From Candidatus Planktophila lacus (lineage in GTDB: Bacteria > Pseudomonadota > Gammaproteobacteria > Steroidobacterales > Steroidobacteraceae): a stretch of DNA of 37,235 nucleotides. The stretch spans positions 1 through 37,235 of the forward strand of contig CALQLF020000025.1 in assembly GCA_943331345.2 (NCBI GenBank). Direction: 5' to 3'. A program made the position numbers and the translations under genes. Below, one piece after another: positions 28,230 to 35,828 of this stretch. Numbering within the stretch: the stretch's first letter is position 1; every line of letters begins with the position of its first letter. Below the pieces are notes generated by a model that was given only the letters and a program-made list of their open reading frames with translations, did no database searches and had not been told where the DNA came from.

Positions 28230-28511
28230 GTGAAGCGTTTGTCTTATCGCTGGAGTGCCCTGCTCAGCCTGGCCTTGGTGGCTTGGCTGTGGTTGGCTGC
28301 CGCCCACGTACACGCCGACGCCAGCACCAGCGGCAGCCACCCAGTTTGCGAACTCTGCGCCGGCCTCGACCGCGCGGCCGCACCGCCACCAGCAGCCCTG
28401 CCGGCTCTGGTGCCGCAATCCGGTTACGTCGCCGCCCTGCCCCCAACCACTGCCGGGGTGACGTCCTGGCCAGCCGTTCACTACGCTTCACGCGCCCCTC
28501 CCCAAGCCTGA
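28230..28511 (+). CDS. Small membrane-anchored His/CxxC peptide, DUF2946-like
   Basis: The 93-residue product starts at GTG 28230. It has a hydrophobic N-terminal segment (about 9-25, SALLSLALVAWLWLAAA) that is a signal peptide or anchor. A short periplasmic part follows with His26, His28, His37 and a CELC motif (Cys40/Cys43), then a Pro/Ala-rich tail ending SRAPPQA. This layout recalls DUF2946-type small proteins found beside metal-related TonB receptors, but I cannot confirm the family. A longer start at 28206 (KKCYVVT) would put the Zur box inside the gene, so the later start is preferred. A metal-binding or sensing role at the inner membrane is inference. Confidence 0.7.
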   Translation: MKRLSYRWSALLSLALVAWLWLAAAHVHADASTSGSHPVCELCAGLDRAAAPPPAALPALVPQSGYVAALPPTTAGVTSWPAVHYASRAPPQA

Positions 28512-28577
28512 AACCGCGCCCTGCGTCCGCCCCTCTGGTGGCCGCTCTCTCGTGCCGTTCCCGCTTGAGGAAGTCCC

Positions 28578-30704
28578 ATGTTTTGTCCCCGCCTAGGGTT
28601 GCCGCGCCATCGCGCCGCCCGCGTTTTCATTTCCCTGATGCTCGGCAGCAGTTCGCCGTTCATGGGCGTAGCCGCGGCAGCGTCCGTGGCAGGCGACGTG
28701 ACAGGCGACGCGCCACCCGACTCGCCTCATGCCGACCGCGTCGATGAGGAAGTCGTTGTAACCGCCACCGCCTTGCGGGAATCGCCATTGGACGTGGCGC
28801 AGCCAGTGACCGTCATGACGGGTGAGGACCTGCGCCGCGCCATGGGCGCCAGCCTCGGCGAAACCGTAGCCGCCACTCCCGGCGTAACGGGCTCTTATTT
28901 CGGCGCCGCAGCCAGTCGGCCCATCATCCGCGGCCAAGCTGGCGAACGCGTACTGATGTTGGAAGACGGCGCCGATGCGCTGGACGCTTCAGCTTTGTCG
29001 GCCGACCACGCGGTCAGCATCGAAGGACTGGCGGCAGACCAGATTGAAATCTTGAAGGGCCCCGCGACCTTGCTTTACGGCAATGGCGCCGTTGGCGGCT
29101 TGGTGAATGTCGTCACCCATCGCGTACCTACCGAACGCATGGAAGGGCTAAACGGCATCGCCGAAATACGTGGGGACACCGCGCTGGCCGAGCGCGCAGC
29201 AGCGGCGCGTGTAGATGCTGGTGCTGGCAACTTCGCCTTCCATCTAGACGCCTTCCAGCGTCACAACGGCGACCTGCGCATCCCAGGCTTGGCACTCACC
29301 CCAAGCCTACGTGCTGCGCTGGCAACTGAAGGGATCACGGACACCACTCGCGACCGCTTGCCCAATAGCGCCAGCAAGGCCCGTGGCGCCGCGCTGGGTA
29401 CCACCTGGTTTGGCGAACAGGGCTTCATCGGTGTAGCGGTGAGTCGCTATGAAACCTTCTACGGTATTCCCGGCCCCGCGGAAGTGGCCGGCCCCAGTGC
29501 TACCCCCAGTATTACCCAATGGCTGTCGGCGGATGGCCCTGCCATCGATATGGCGCAAACCCGTTTCGACTTGCGCGGTGAATTCCACCCGATCAGCGGC
29601 TTCATCGACACCTGGCACCTACGCGGCGCCGTGAACCACTATCGCCATGCCGAGCAGGCACCCGATGGCAGCACGGGTACCCGGTTCGACAACAACGCCC
29701 GTGACCTGCGTCTGCTGGCGGACCACCGCTGGGGCGTCTTGCGTGGCACCTTCGGGCTGCAATGGCGTGAAGCGGAGTTAATCGCCGCCGGTGAAGAAGC
29801 CTTCATTCCGCCCTCCACTACCAAGAACGCGGCAGCCTTTCTGTTCGAAGAACTGCCCTTGGGCCGCATCACGCTCGAGTTCGGCAGCCGCCTTGAACAG
29901 CAGCAGGTGAAGGTACCAACGGCACAACAGAGCGGCACTTCGCTGGGTCTGGCCACCGGTGCGGTGTGGAAGTGGACCGATACCATGAGTGTGTCGCTGC
30001 AACTCACGCGCGCCGAACGCTTGCCAGGGACCACCGAACTGTTTGCCAATGGCCCGCACGTGGCCGTCGGCCGTTTCGAGATTGGCGACGCAGCCTTAGG
30101 CAAGGAAACTGCCAAAACCATCGACCTGGCGCTGCATGGGCGCGGCGCGGGCCACCAACGCTGGTCAGTGGGCGTGTTTATGCAGGCCTTCAACGACTAC
30201 CTTTATCTGGAGCCCACGGGTGCTGTGGCCGATGGCCTTGGCGTCTTTCGCTACCGCCAGCGGGATGCTCTGTTCACTGGCGCAGAAGCCGAATGGACCC
30301 TGCCACTCACCGACGCCGGTGCCAGCAACCCGTGGCAATTGCGAATGGCGGGCGACTTGGTCCGCGGCCAGTTGCAACACGGCGGCGGGCCCTTGCCGAT
30401 GATACCGCCCGTCAGGCTCAGTCTGGAGCTGCGGCACCAGCGCGGCCCCTGGAGCCTGAACGGTGGTGCGCAATGGACCACTGCTCAGCACCGCGTCGCA
30501 GCCAATGAGCCCCCCACCCACTCCGGCCTAGACGTCACCGCCGACTGCAACTGGGAGGGGGAATGGTTTGGCCTGAACACCAACCTGTTCGTGCGCTTCA
30601 ATAACGTGCTTGATCGCGACTTACGCCGGCACACCTCGGTACTGAAAGAATATGTGCCGTTGCCGGCACGCGGCCTGGCCGCAGGTATTCGCGTCGCTTT
30701 CTGA
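28578..30704 (+). CDS. TonB-dependent outer-membrane receptor, ZnuD-like zinc receptor
   Basis: The 708-residue product is a TonB-dependent receptor. It has an N-terminal signal region (about 1-36) and the TonB box EEVVVTA (about 56-62). The plug domain (about 65-185) carries SRPIIRGQAGERVLMLEDG, SALSADHAVSIEGLAADQIEILKGPATLLYGNGAVGGLVNVV. A beta-barrel follows, ending in RVAF with C-terminal Phe for BAM assembly. The plug sequence, especially LSADHAVSIE and GPATLLYG, is characteristic of the ZnuD branch. The His-rich loop of neisserial ZnuD is not evident. GAGGAAG serves as Shine-Dalgarno. Position under a Zur-like box supports zinc (or zincophore) uptake; the substrate is inferred. Confidence 0.88.
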   Translation: MFCPRLGLPRHRAARVFISLMLGSSSPFMGVAAAASVAGDVTGDAPPDSPHADRVDEEVVVTATALRESPLDVAQPVTVMTGEDLRRAMGASLGETVAATPGVTGSYFGAAASRPIIRGQAGERVLMLEDGADALDASALSADHAVSIEGLAADQIEILKGPATLLYGNGAVGGLVNVVTHRVPTERMEGLNGIAEIRGDTALAERAAAARVDAGAGNFAFHLDAFQRHNGDLRIPGLALTPSLRAALATEGITDTTRDRLPNSASKARGAALGTTWFGEQGFIGVAVSRYETFYGIPGPAEVAGPSATPSITQWLSADGPAIDMAQTRFDLRGEFHPISGFIDTWHLRGAVNHYRHAEQAPDGSTGTRFDNNARDLRLLADHRWGVLRGTFGLQWREAELIAAGEEAFIPPSTTKNAAAFLFEELPLGRITLEFGSRLEQQQVKVPTAQQSGTSLGLATGAVWKWTDTMSVSLQLTRAERLPGTTELFANGPHVAVGRFEIGDAALGKETAKTIDLALHGRGAGHQRWSVGVFMQAFNDYLYLEPTGAVADGLGVFRYRQRDALFTGAEAEWTLPLTDAGASNPWQLRMAGDLVRGQLQHGGGPLPMIPPVRLSLELRHQRGPWSLNGGAQWTTAQHRVAANEPPTHSGLDVTADCNWEGEWFGLNTNLFVRFNNVLDRDLRRHTSVLKEYVPLPARGLAAGIRVAF

Positions 30705-30747
30705 GCGGCAGGGAACCCTGCACCCCGGGATAGGTCACAATCGACAC

Positions 30748-31506
30748 ATGAACCCGCCTGACATCGCTCCGGCCATCGCTCCGGCCACTCCTCTGGCCAC
30801 CCCTTTGGCCATCGCTCTGGAAGAGGTGCAGTACGCCTGGCCCGGCCAACCGCCCGTGCTGTCCATTTCCCGGTTGCAGATTTCAGCTGGGGAACGGGTG
30901 TTCCTGCGTGGGCCGAGTGGCAGTGGCAAGAGCACATTGCTCGGTTTGGTCGGCGGCGTTTTGTTGCCCGCCGGAGGCACCGTGCAACTGTTCGGCGAAC
31001 GCATCGACCGCATGAGCGCTTCCGCCCGTGACCATTTCCGCGCCGACCACTTGGGCTTCATCTTCCAGTGGTTCAATCTTGTCCCGTATCTCTCGGTGCT
31101 GGACAACGTGTTGCTGCCCACGCTGTTCAGCGCCCTGCGCAAGCAACGTGCGGGCGCCAATCCGACGAGTGAAGCGAAACGGCTGCTGGCAGCACTGGGA
31201 CTTGCTGGAGAAGACCTCTTGCAGCGCCCCGTGACTGCGCTGTCCATCGGCCAACAACAGCGCGTGGCCGCCGCGCGCGCCTTGCTCGGTCGCCCACGTC
31301 TCATCATTGCCGATGAACCCACCAGCGCGCTGGACCATGATGCCCGCAGCGCCTTCCTGGAACTGCTGCTGCGTGAAGCGGCCGCTGCCGAGGCCACCTT
31401 GCTGTTTGTAAGCCACGACACGGCGCTGGCACCGTTATTCAGTCGCACGCTCACGCTGTCCGAACTCAACCGCGTTACGGTGCCCGCCGAGGGTTTGGGC
31501 GCATGA
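30748..31506 (+). CDS. ABC transporter ATPase of the zinc island (MacB/LolD-like)
   Basis: The product has 252 residues from ATG 30748. It has Walker A GPSGSGKST, Q-loop FIFQWFNLVPYLSV, Walker B LIIADEPTSALD and the switch His in FVSHDTAL. The signature reads LSIGQQQRVAAARAL instead of LSGGQ. The family is that of ATPases working with FtsX/MacB-type permeases, not the ZnuC type. The first 25 residues are encoded by a 12-nt tandem repeat. Its stop overlaps the permease start by 4 nt (ATGA). In the zinc setting it resembles the ATPase of the ZrgABCDE system of Vibrio (recalled). The transported substrate is not shown. Confidence 0.9.
   Translation: MNPPDIAPAIAPATPLATPLAIALEEVQYAWPGQPPVLSISRLQISAGERVFLRGPSGSGKSTLLGLVGGVLLPAGGTVQLFGERIDRMSASARDHFRADHLGFIFQWFNLVPYLSVLDNVLLPTLFSALRKQRAGANPTSEAKRLLAALGLAGEDLLQRPVTALSIGQQQRVAAARALLGRPRLIIADEPTSALDHDARSAFLELLLREAAAAEATLLFVSHDTALAPLFSRTLTLSELNRVTVPAEGLGA
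30763..30822 (+). repeat. 12-nt tandem repeat, five units, in frame
   Basis: Five consecutive 12-base units of the form A-T/C-C-N-C-T-C-C/T-G-G-C-C encode IAPA, IAPA, TPLA, TPLA and IALE right behind the start of the ABC ATPase gene. The first two units (ATCGCTCCGGCC) are identical. Unit number could vary without breaking the frame. Confidence 0.8.
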
Positions 31507-32744
31507 CCCCGCTCTTTAACCTCGCTGCCAAAAGTCTCTGGAACCGGCGTAGCACGGCAGCGCTCACCGCTTTCGCCATCGCCGTCAGCGTGGCTTTGTT
31601 GCTAGGCGTGCAGCAGGTGCGTACCGAAGCGAGAGAGAGTTTCGCCAACACCATCAGCGGCACGGATCTCGTCGTGGGCGCGCGCAGCAGCCCGCTCAAC
31701 TTGTTGCTCTACGCGGTGTTCCGGGTGGGCGATGCCACCGCGAATGTCAGTTGGGATACCTACCAGAAAGTCGCACACCATCGCGACGTGGCTTGGACGA
31801 TTCCCTTGTCCTTGGGAGATTCGCACCGGGGCTTCCGCGTGCTCGGCACCAGCGCGAACTACTTCGAACACTATCGCTACGGTCATCGCCAGCCACTGCG
31901 CTTCACGGCAGGCAAAGCCTTTGCCGATGGCAAGAGCGTAGTGGTCGGCGCTGCCGTGGCGCGCGAACTGGGTTACCACGTTGGTGACGCCATCGTCATC
32001 GCTCATGGCGTGGGGGAAGTGAGCTTCGCGCAGCATGACCACCACCCCTTGCGGTTGGTCGGCATCCTCGCGCCCACAGGCACGCCAGTGGACCGCACGG
32101 TGCACGTGTCGCTGGAAGCGCTCGACGAGGTCCACCGAACGCCAGCAGAGGAAGCTGCGGCAGCCGCTGGTCTGCCAATGGATGCCACGCCGCCGGCCAT
32201 CACCGCCTTCCTCGTGGGCATGAAGGAACGCAGTACGCTCTTCGTGATGCAACAGGCCTTGAACACCTATCGCGGCGAGGCAGTCACTGCAGTCATCCCG
32301 GGCGTAGCGCTCACGCAGCTGTGGCAACTGGTAGGCGTAGCAGACACCGCCTTACTCATCGTGGCGGCTTTCGTTCTGGTGGCGGGTCTACTCGGCATGC
32401 TGACCGCACTACTTACCAGTCTTAACGAACGGCGCCGCGAGATGGCTATCTTGCGCAGCGTCGGCGCGCGGCCGGGGCAGGTATTCGGGCTCCTCGTCAG
32501 CGAAGCTGCCTTTCTCGCTTTACTGGGTGCCACCGCAGGCTTGGCACTACTGGAGGGCCTGCTCGCCCTGTTGCGGCCGTGGCTGGAGGCCAAGTACGGA
32601 TTGGTACTGGCTCTCGGTTGGCCGGCGCCGTTGGAATGGGCCATGCTGGGTGGCGTGGTCGTCGCCGGTGGCATCATCGGCCTCATCCCCGCTTGGCGCG
32701 CCTACCGCCTGTCTTTGGCGGACGGATTGACCGTCCGCGTCTGA
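31503..32744 (+). CDS. FtsX/MacB-type ABC permease of the zinc island
   Basis: The 413-residue product has one N-terminal membrane helix (about 17-37, STAALTAFAIAVSVALLLGV). A large periplasmic domain follows (about 40-270), then three C-terminal helices (about 285-310, 330-352 and 380-403). This is the four-helix FtsX/MacB topology. ERRREMAILRSVGARPGQVFGLLVSEA is the typical cytoplasmic loop that couples to the ATPase. The start overlaps the ATPase stop by 4 nt. Type VII ABC systems usually transmit force or export; in this zinc locus the direction and cargo are open. Confidence 0.9.
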   Translation: MTPLFNLAAKSLWNRRSTAALTAFAIAVSVALLLGVQQVRTEARESFANTISGTDLVVGARSSPLNLLLYAVFRVGDATANVSWDTYQKVAHHRDVAWTIPLSLGDSHRGFRVLGTSANYFEHYRYGHRQPLRFTAGKAFADGKSVVVGAAVARELGYHVGDAIVIAHGVGEVSFAQHDHHPLRLVGILAPTGTPVDRTVHVSLEALDEVHRTPAEEAAAAAGLPMDATPPAITAFLVGMKERSTLFVMQQALNTYRGEAVTAVIPGVALTQLWQLVGVADTALLIVAAFVLVAGLLGMLTALLTSLNERRREMAILRSVGARPGQVFGLLVSEAAFLALLGATAGLALLEGLLALLRPWLEAKYGLVLALGWPAPLEWAMLGGVVVAGGIIGLIPAWRAYRLSLADGLTVRV

Positions 32745-32776
32745 GTCAATCGACGTTTTTCCCGAACCTTGCCGGA

Positions 32777-33406
32777 ATGAATATGCGCCCACTGCCCTCT
32801 TTCTGTCTGACCTTCACGCTTGCCCTGCTGTGCACCAGTTCGCTGGCACTGGCGAGCGCAGCGCCAGCCACCAAAGCAGCGCCTGCCGCGAAGTCACGCA
32901 CCAGCGCGCCGCCAGCCATTGGCGCACCACTGCCGCCGCCCGTACAGGCACCCGTAGACGAAGCCAAGGTCATGGAACTGGAATGGCAGGACCTCCTGCC
33001 TGAAGAAGACCGCAAGGACTATAACGCCGGGCCACCGACAGCTACCCACGACTATCTCTCTGGCGAGAGCGGTCTGGCCGCACAGCAAGTGATGAACTTT
33101 AACGTCAATACCAAGTTGGACCAGAAGCAGGTCAAGTTACCGGGCTTCATCGTGCCGCTTGAATTGGACGACAACGGCAAGGTGACAGAGTTCTTTTTGG
33201 TGCCCTATTTCGGCGCCTGCATCCACGTGCCGCCGCCGCCTGCTAATCAGATGGTGTACGTGACACTGAAAGAAGGCGTGCAACTCGACTCGATGTACGC
33301 CGCCTTCTGGGTCATCGGCAAGATGAGCGCGCGCGGAAAGAGCACGCGGCTCGGCGCCGCGGCCTACGGCATCGCTGCCACTCGCCTCGAAGAATACAAG
33401 TACTAG
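32777..33406 (+). CDS. DUF3299 periplasmic protein of the zinc island
   Basis: The 209-residue product has an N-terminal signal segment (about 8-28, FCLTFTLALLCTSSLALASAA) and an Ala/Pro-rich linker. The DUF3299 domain follows (about 56-209), with LEWQDLLPEED, KQVKLPGFIVPLELDDNGKVTEFFLVPYFGACIHVPPPPANQMVYV and AAYGIAATRLEEYKY. The single Cys beside His (GACIHVPPP) is a plausible metal or redox site. It lies 32 nt behind the permease. The frame is open to 32579, inside the permease gene; ATG 32777 is chosen because the signal peptide follows directly. From memory, DUF3299 proteins accompany this ABC type in Zur regulons. The stop shares the bases CTAG with the stop of the facing GTPase gene. 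Confidence 0.9.
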   Translation: MNMRPLPSFCLTFTLALLCTSSLALASAAPATKAAPAAKSRTSAPPAIGAPLPPPVQAPVDEAKVMELEWQDLLPEEDRKDYNAGPPTATHDYLSGESGLAAQQVMNFNVNTKLDQKQVKLPGFIVPLELDDNGKVTEFFLVPYFGACIHVPPPPANQMVYVTLKEGVQLDSMYAAFWVIGKMSARGKSTRLGAAAYGIAATRLEEYKY

Positions 33407-34599
33407 GCGAGGTTCACGGGCGCCGCACTGGCCACCGCCAGCGACTGCTGCAAGGCCTGCTCCCAAGCAGCGATGGCCTCGGTCAGGCGGGCTTCATCGG
33501 CGGACGGCAGGAACATGACTTCCAGCCGACTGTCTAGCCGCCATTGGCTTTCACGCGCACCCACACCACCGGCGAACGCCTGCAACGACCACCAGGCATA
33601 AGGGCCAGTGCGCACTACGCCTTTCGCGCGCTCGACCGTGCAAGTGGCTGCAGCAGTACCATGTGCATCCCCCGCGCCGGCATCCGCGGCACCGACCGGA
33701 TGCTTTTCAAGGAAGCGCAGCAAAGGCAGCTTGGCGAACACCCAAGACGTAGGGAACACCCACGACACGCCGACTCGACCCAGACGACGCGTGATGCGCC
33801 GCACCACCTCGCCTTCGCCAGCGGTAGGCCAGTTCAGCGCCATGGCTTCATCGCGACCGCCGTGGTCGTGCTGCGCAGCGGCGTGCAAGGTCGGTCGTGC
33901 GGGCAGGAACACGGTGGGCCTGCTCGCGCTCCCGCGCGGCAACAAAGCCTCGGCGGGCAGTTCGCCCTGCGTCATCTCACCGACCCAGCGCTTTGCCGGA
34001 TAGGCTGCTGCCGCGAGAGCCGCAAACGCTGCCCGTTGCTCCGGCGTGGCCATGTCAGCCTTGGACAGCACCACCACATCGGCGACCTCGAACTGGTCAC
34101 GCTCCACCGAGCGCTCGGGCGGCGTACTGCCTGCTGCCTCGGCTTCTAGCGTCGCTTGCCATTCCGCCCACAGGCGCTGCGCACGCAAGCCATCCAGCAG
34201 ACAGATAATGCCCGCCAACTGCAGGTGTCCACGGGCCTCGTGCTGTAACAGTTCCTCGGCAATGGCCGCAGGGTGCCCGATACCGCTGGGCTCTACCAGC
34301 AGACGGACCGGCCGTTGCTCATGCACTAGTTGCACGAGCGTGCGTGTGAAATCCAGTTCGCTGGCGCAGCACAAGCATCCGCCCGGCACCAAGCGCACGT
34401 CGTAGGCACCGCGCGCCGCCGCCGCCAAGGTGAGCGCGTCGATCCCGGTCTCGGTGAACTCATTGAGGATGACGGCCCAGCGCTCCTCTTCGGCCTTGGT
34501 GCCCAGCAAGTGGGCAATGGCCGTGGTCTTGCCAACGCCCAAGGGACCGGTAAGCACATGGACAGGAAACGGTGGTGGCAAGGCGGCGGAAGGATTCAT
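33403..34599 (-). CDS. COG0523 (CobW/ZNG1-like) GTPase, probable zinc metallochaperone
   Basis: The 398-residue product starts at ATG 34599. The G3E-family features are Walker A GPLGVGKT (about 18-25), the metal-binding CxCC motif GGCLCC (Cys75/77/78), EPSGIGHP (103-110), and VVLSKADM in place of NKxD. A His-containing linker (AAQHDHGGRDE) and a CobW C-terminal domain follow (about 290-398). COG0523 proteins under Zur control insert zinc into client enzymes during starvation. Being 60 nt from a divergent zur gene supports that role rather than cobalamin synthesis. It is longer than YjiA or YeiR. The frame is open to 34875 across zur; that part is rejected. Confidence 0.9.
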   Translation of the reverse strand: MNPSAALPPPFPVHVLTGPLGVGKTTAIAHLLGTKAEEERWAVILNEFTETGIDALTLAAAARGAYDVRLVPGGCLCCASELDFTRTLVQLVHEQRPVRLLVEPSGIGHPAAIAEELLQHEARGHLQLAGIICLLDGLRAQRLWAEWQATLEAEAAGSTPPERSVERDQFEVADVVVLSKADMATPEQRAAFAALAAAAYPAKRWVGEMTQGELPAEALLPRGSASRPTVFLPARPTLHAAAQHDHGGRDEAMALNWPTAGEGEVVRRITRRLGRVGVSWVFPTSWVFAKLPLLRFLEKHPVGAADAGAGDAHGTAAATCTVERAKGVVRTGPYAWWSLQAFAGGVGARESQWRLDSRLEVMFLPSADEARLTEAIAAWEQALQQSLAVASAAPVNLA

Positions 34600-34624
34600 G
34601 CGCCAAGGGTAACGCAGGTGCGCA

Positions 34625-34653
34625 TTGCCTGACTCCGCGCTCACCGCTATCGT
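34625..34653 (+). promoter_or_regulatory. zur promoter placed for a leaderless mRNA
   Basis: TTGCCT (34625-34630) and TATCGT (34648-34653) are separated by exactly 17 nt, and the ATG begins 6 nt after the -10. This is the best complete -35/-10 pair in the window. It has no room for a ribosome-binding site. I see no Zur box in this 60-nt divergent region. Confidence 0.55.
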
Positions 34654-34659
34654 GTTGCC

Positions 34660-35175
34660 ATGTCCACGCTTCCCCCGTTCGCGCGCCCCCGGCATGACCA
34701 CGACCACTGTGTGGCCACCGCACTCTCCGCTGCCGAACAGGTTTGCGCGACGCGCGGCCTGAAACTCACTCCGCTGCGGCGCCGCGTGCTGGAACTGGTG
34801 TGGGCCGGTCATGGCCCGGTGGGGGCCTACGACCTGCTGCAGGCGCTTGCCGAAGGCGATGCGCGCGCCGTCCAACCGCCGACGGTTTACCGCGCTCTAG
34901 ACTTCCTGCGCGAAGCAGGCTTGGTGCACCGTATCGATACGCTGAACGCGTTCATCGGCTGCGACCGCCCCGATGCCTCCCAGGGCGCACCCCACGGCGG
35001 ACAGGTCCTGGTATGTCGTAGTTGCCAGTCGGTGGTGGAAGTAGACGACCCGGTCATGGCGCGCGCCCTTGCCGAACGAGCAGCAGCGCTGGGCTTCCTG
35101 CCGGATGCAGGCCCCTTGGAGATCAAGGGGCTCTGCCCGGCCTGCCGGCCTCAGCCGCCCGGGCCAAAAGCGTAA
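34660..35175 (+). CDS. zur: Zur, zinc-responsive Fur-family repressor
   Basis: Zur represses zinc-uptake genes when zinc is bound. The 171-residue product has a winged-helix DNA-binding domain (about 35-95) with PPTVYRALDFLREAGLVHRIDTLNAFIGC. This form (VHRI-x-x-LNAF-x-x-C) marks Zur rather than Fur or PerR. Two CxxC pairs, Cys119/122 and Cys159/162, form the structural zinc site. His90 and Cys101 are candidate sensor ligands, and the N terminus carries HDHDHC. It is divergent from the COG0523 gene. Its 3' end overlaps the GST gene on the other strand by 25 nt. Confidence 0.94.
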   Translation: MSTLPPFARPRHDHDHCVATALSAAEQVCATRGLKLTPLRRRVLELVWAGHGPVGAYDLLQALAEGDARAVQPPTVYRALDFLREAGLVHRIDTLNAFIGCDRPDASQGAPHGGQVLVCRSCQSVVEVDDPVMARALAERAAALGFLPDAGPLEIKGLCPACRPQPPGPKA

Positions 35176-35825
35176 GGGCCGCCGCGCTCCAGCGCGCGCA
35201 AGTAGGCCGGACGCGCCTGCACCCGCTCGACGAAGCTACGCAGATTCGGCCGGTCGCCAAGACCGCCCCGCAACGCCGCCGCTTCCAGCGGGAAGCTCAG
35301 CATGATGTCGGCACCGCTGAAATCGGCGCCGCAGAACCAAGGCCGCTCCGCCAGCGACTGCTCCATGAAGTCCAGATGCAGCTTGAGCCCCGGCTCGATG
35401 AAGTTGGCCATCACATTGCCGACAATGCCGCGCGCTATGGGTTTGACGAAGAACGGCATGGGGGTTTCGAGGATGCGTCCGAACACCAGCTTGAACAGCA
35501 ATGGCGTCATGGCGGAGCCTTCCGCGAAATGCAGCCAATAGGTGAACTCGCGCCCCGCCGCCGTACCGCGCTCTGGCCGCAAGCGGCCGGCCGCATGGGT
35601 ATCCAGCACGTACTCGACGATGGCGCCAGTTTCCGCAACAGTCACGTCCCCGTCGGTCAGTACCGGAGATTTGCCGAGCGGATGGATTGCCCGAAGCGTA
35701 GCCGGAGCACGCATCGTCACCGCGTCACGCTCGTAGCGAAGCACTTCGTAAGGCAACCCAAGTTCTTCAAGCAGCCAAAGCACGCGCTGCGAGCGCGAGT
35801 TATTGAGATGGTGAATGGTTAGCAT
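35151..35825 (-). CDS. Glutathione S-transferase family protein
   Basis: The 224-residue product has the N-terminal thioredoxin-like GST domain (LTIHHLNNSRSQRVLWLLEELGLPYEV, with IHPLGKSPVLTDGD and VAETGAIVEYVLD for glutathione binding). A helical C-terminal domain follows (PWFCGADFSGADIMLSFPLEAA). The Ser in NNSRSQR is the likely catalytic residue of the bacterial beta/theta-like type. The substrate cannot be told. It lies 3 nt behind the carboxypeptidase gene and is probably cotranscribed with it. Nothing links it to zinc except its overlap with zur. Confidence 0.92.
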   Translation of the reverse strand: MLTIHHLNNSRSQRVLWLLEELGLPYEVLRYERDAVTMRAPATLRAIHPLGKSPVLTDGDVTVAETGAIVEYVLDTHAAGRLRPERGTAAGREFTYWLHFAEGSAMTPLLFKLVFGRILETPMPFFVKPIARGIVGNVMANFIEPGLKLHLDFMEQSLAERPWFCGADFSGADIMLSFPLEAAALRGGLGDRPNLRSFVERVQARPAYLRALERGGPYAFGPGG

Positions 35826-35828
35826 GGC

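Noticed and set aside
34600-34659. Possible second Zur box between the COG0523 gene and zur
   Set aside because: No GTTA-N5-TAAC or similar palindrome is present; only isolated half-site-like bases are seen.
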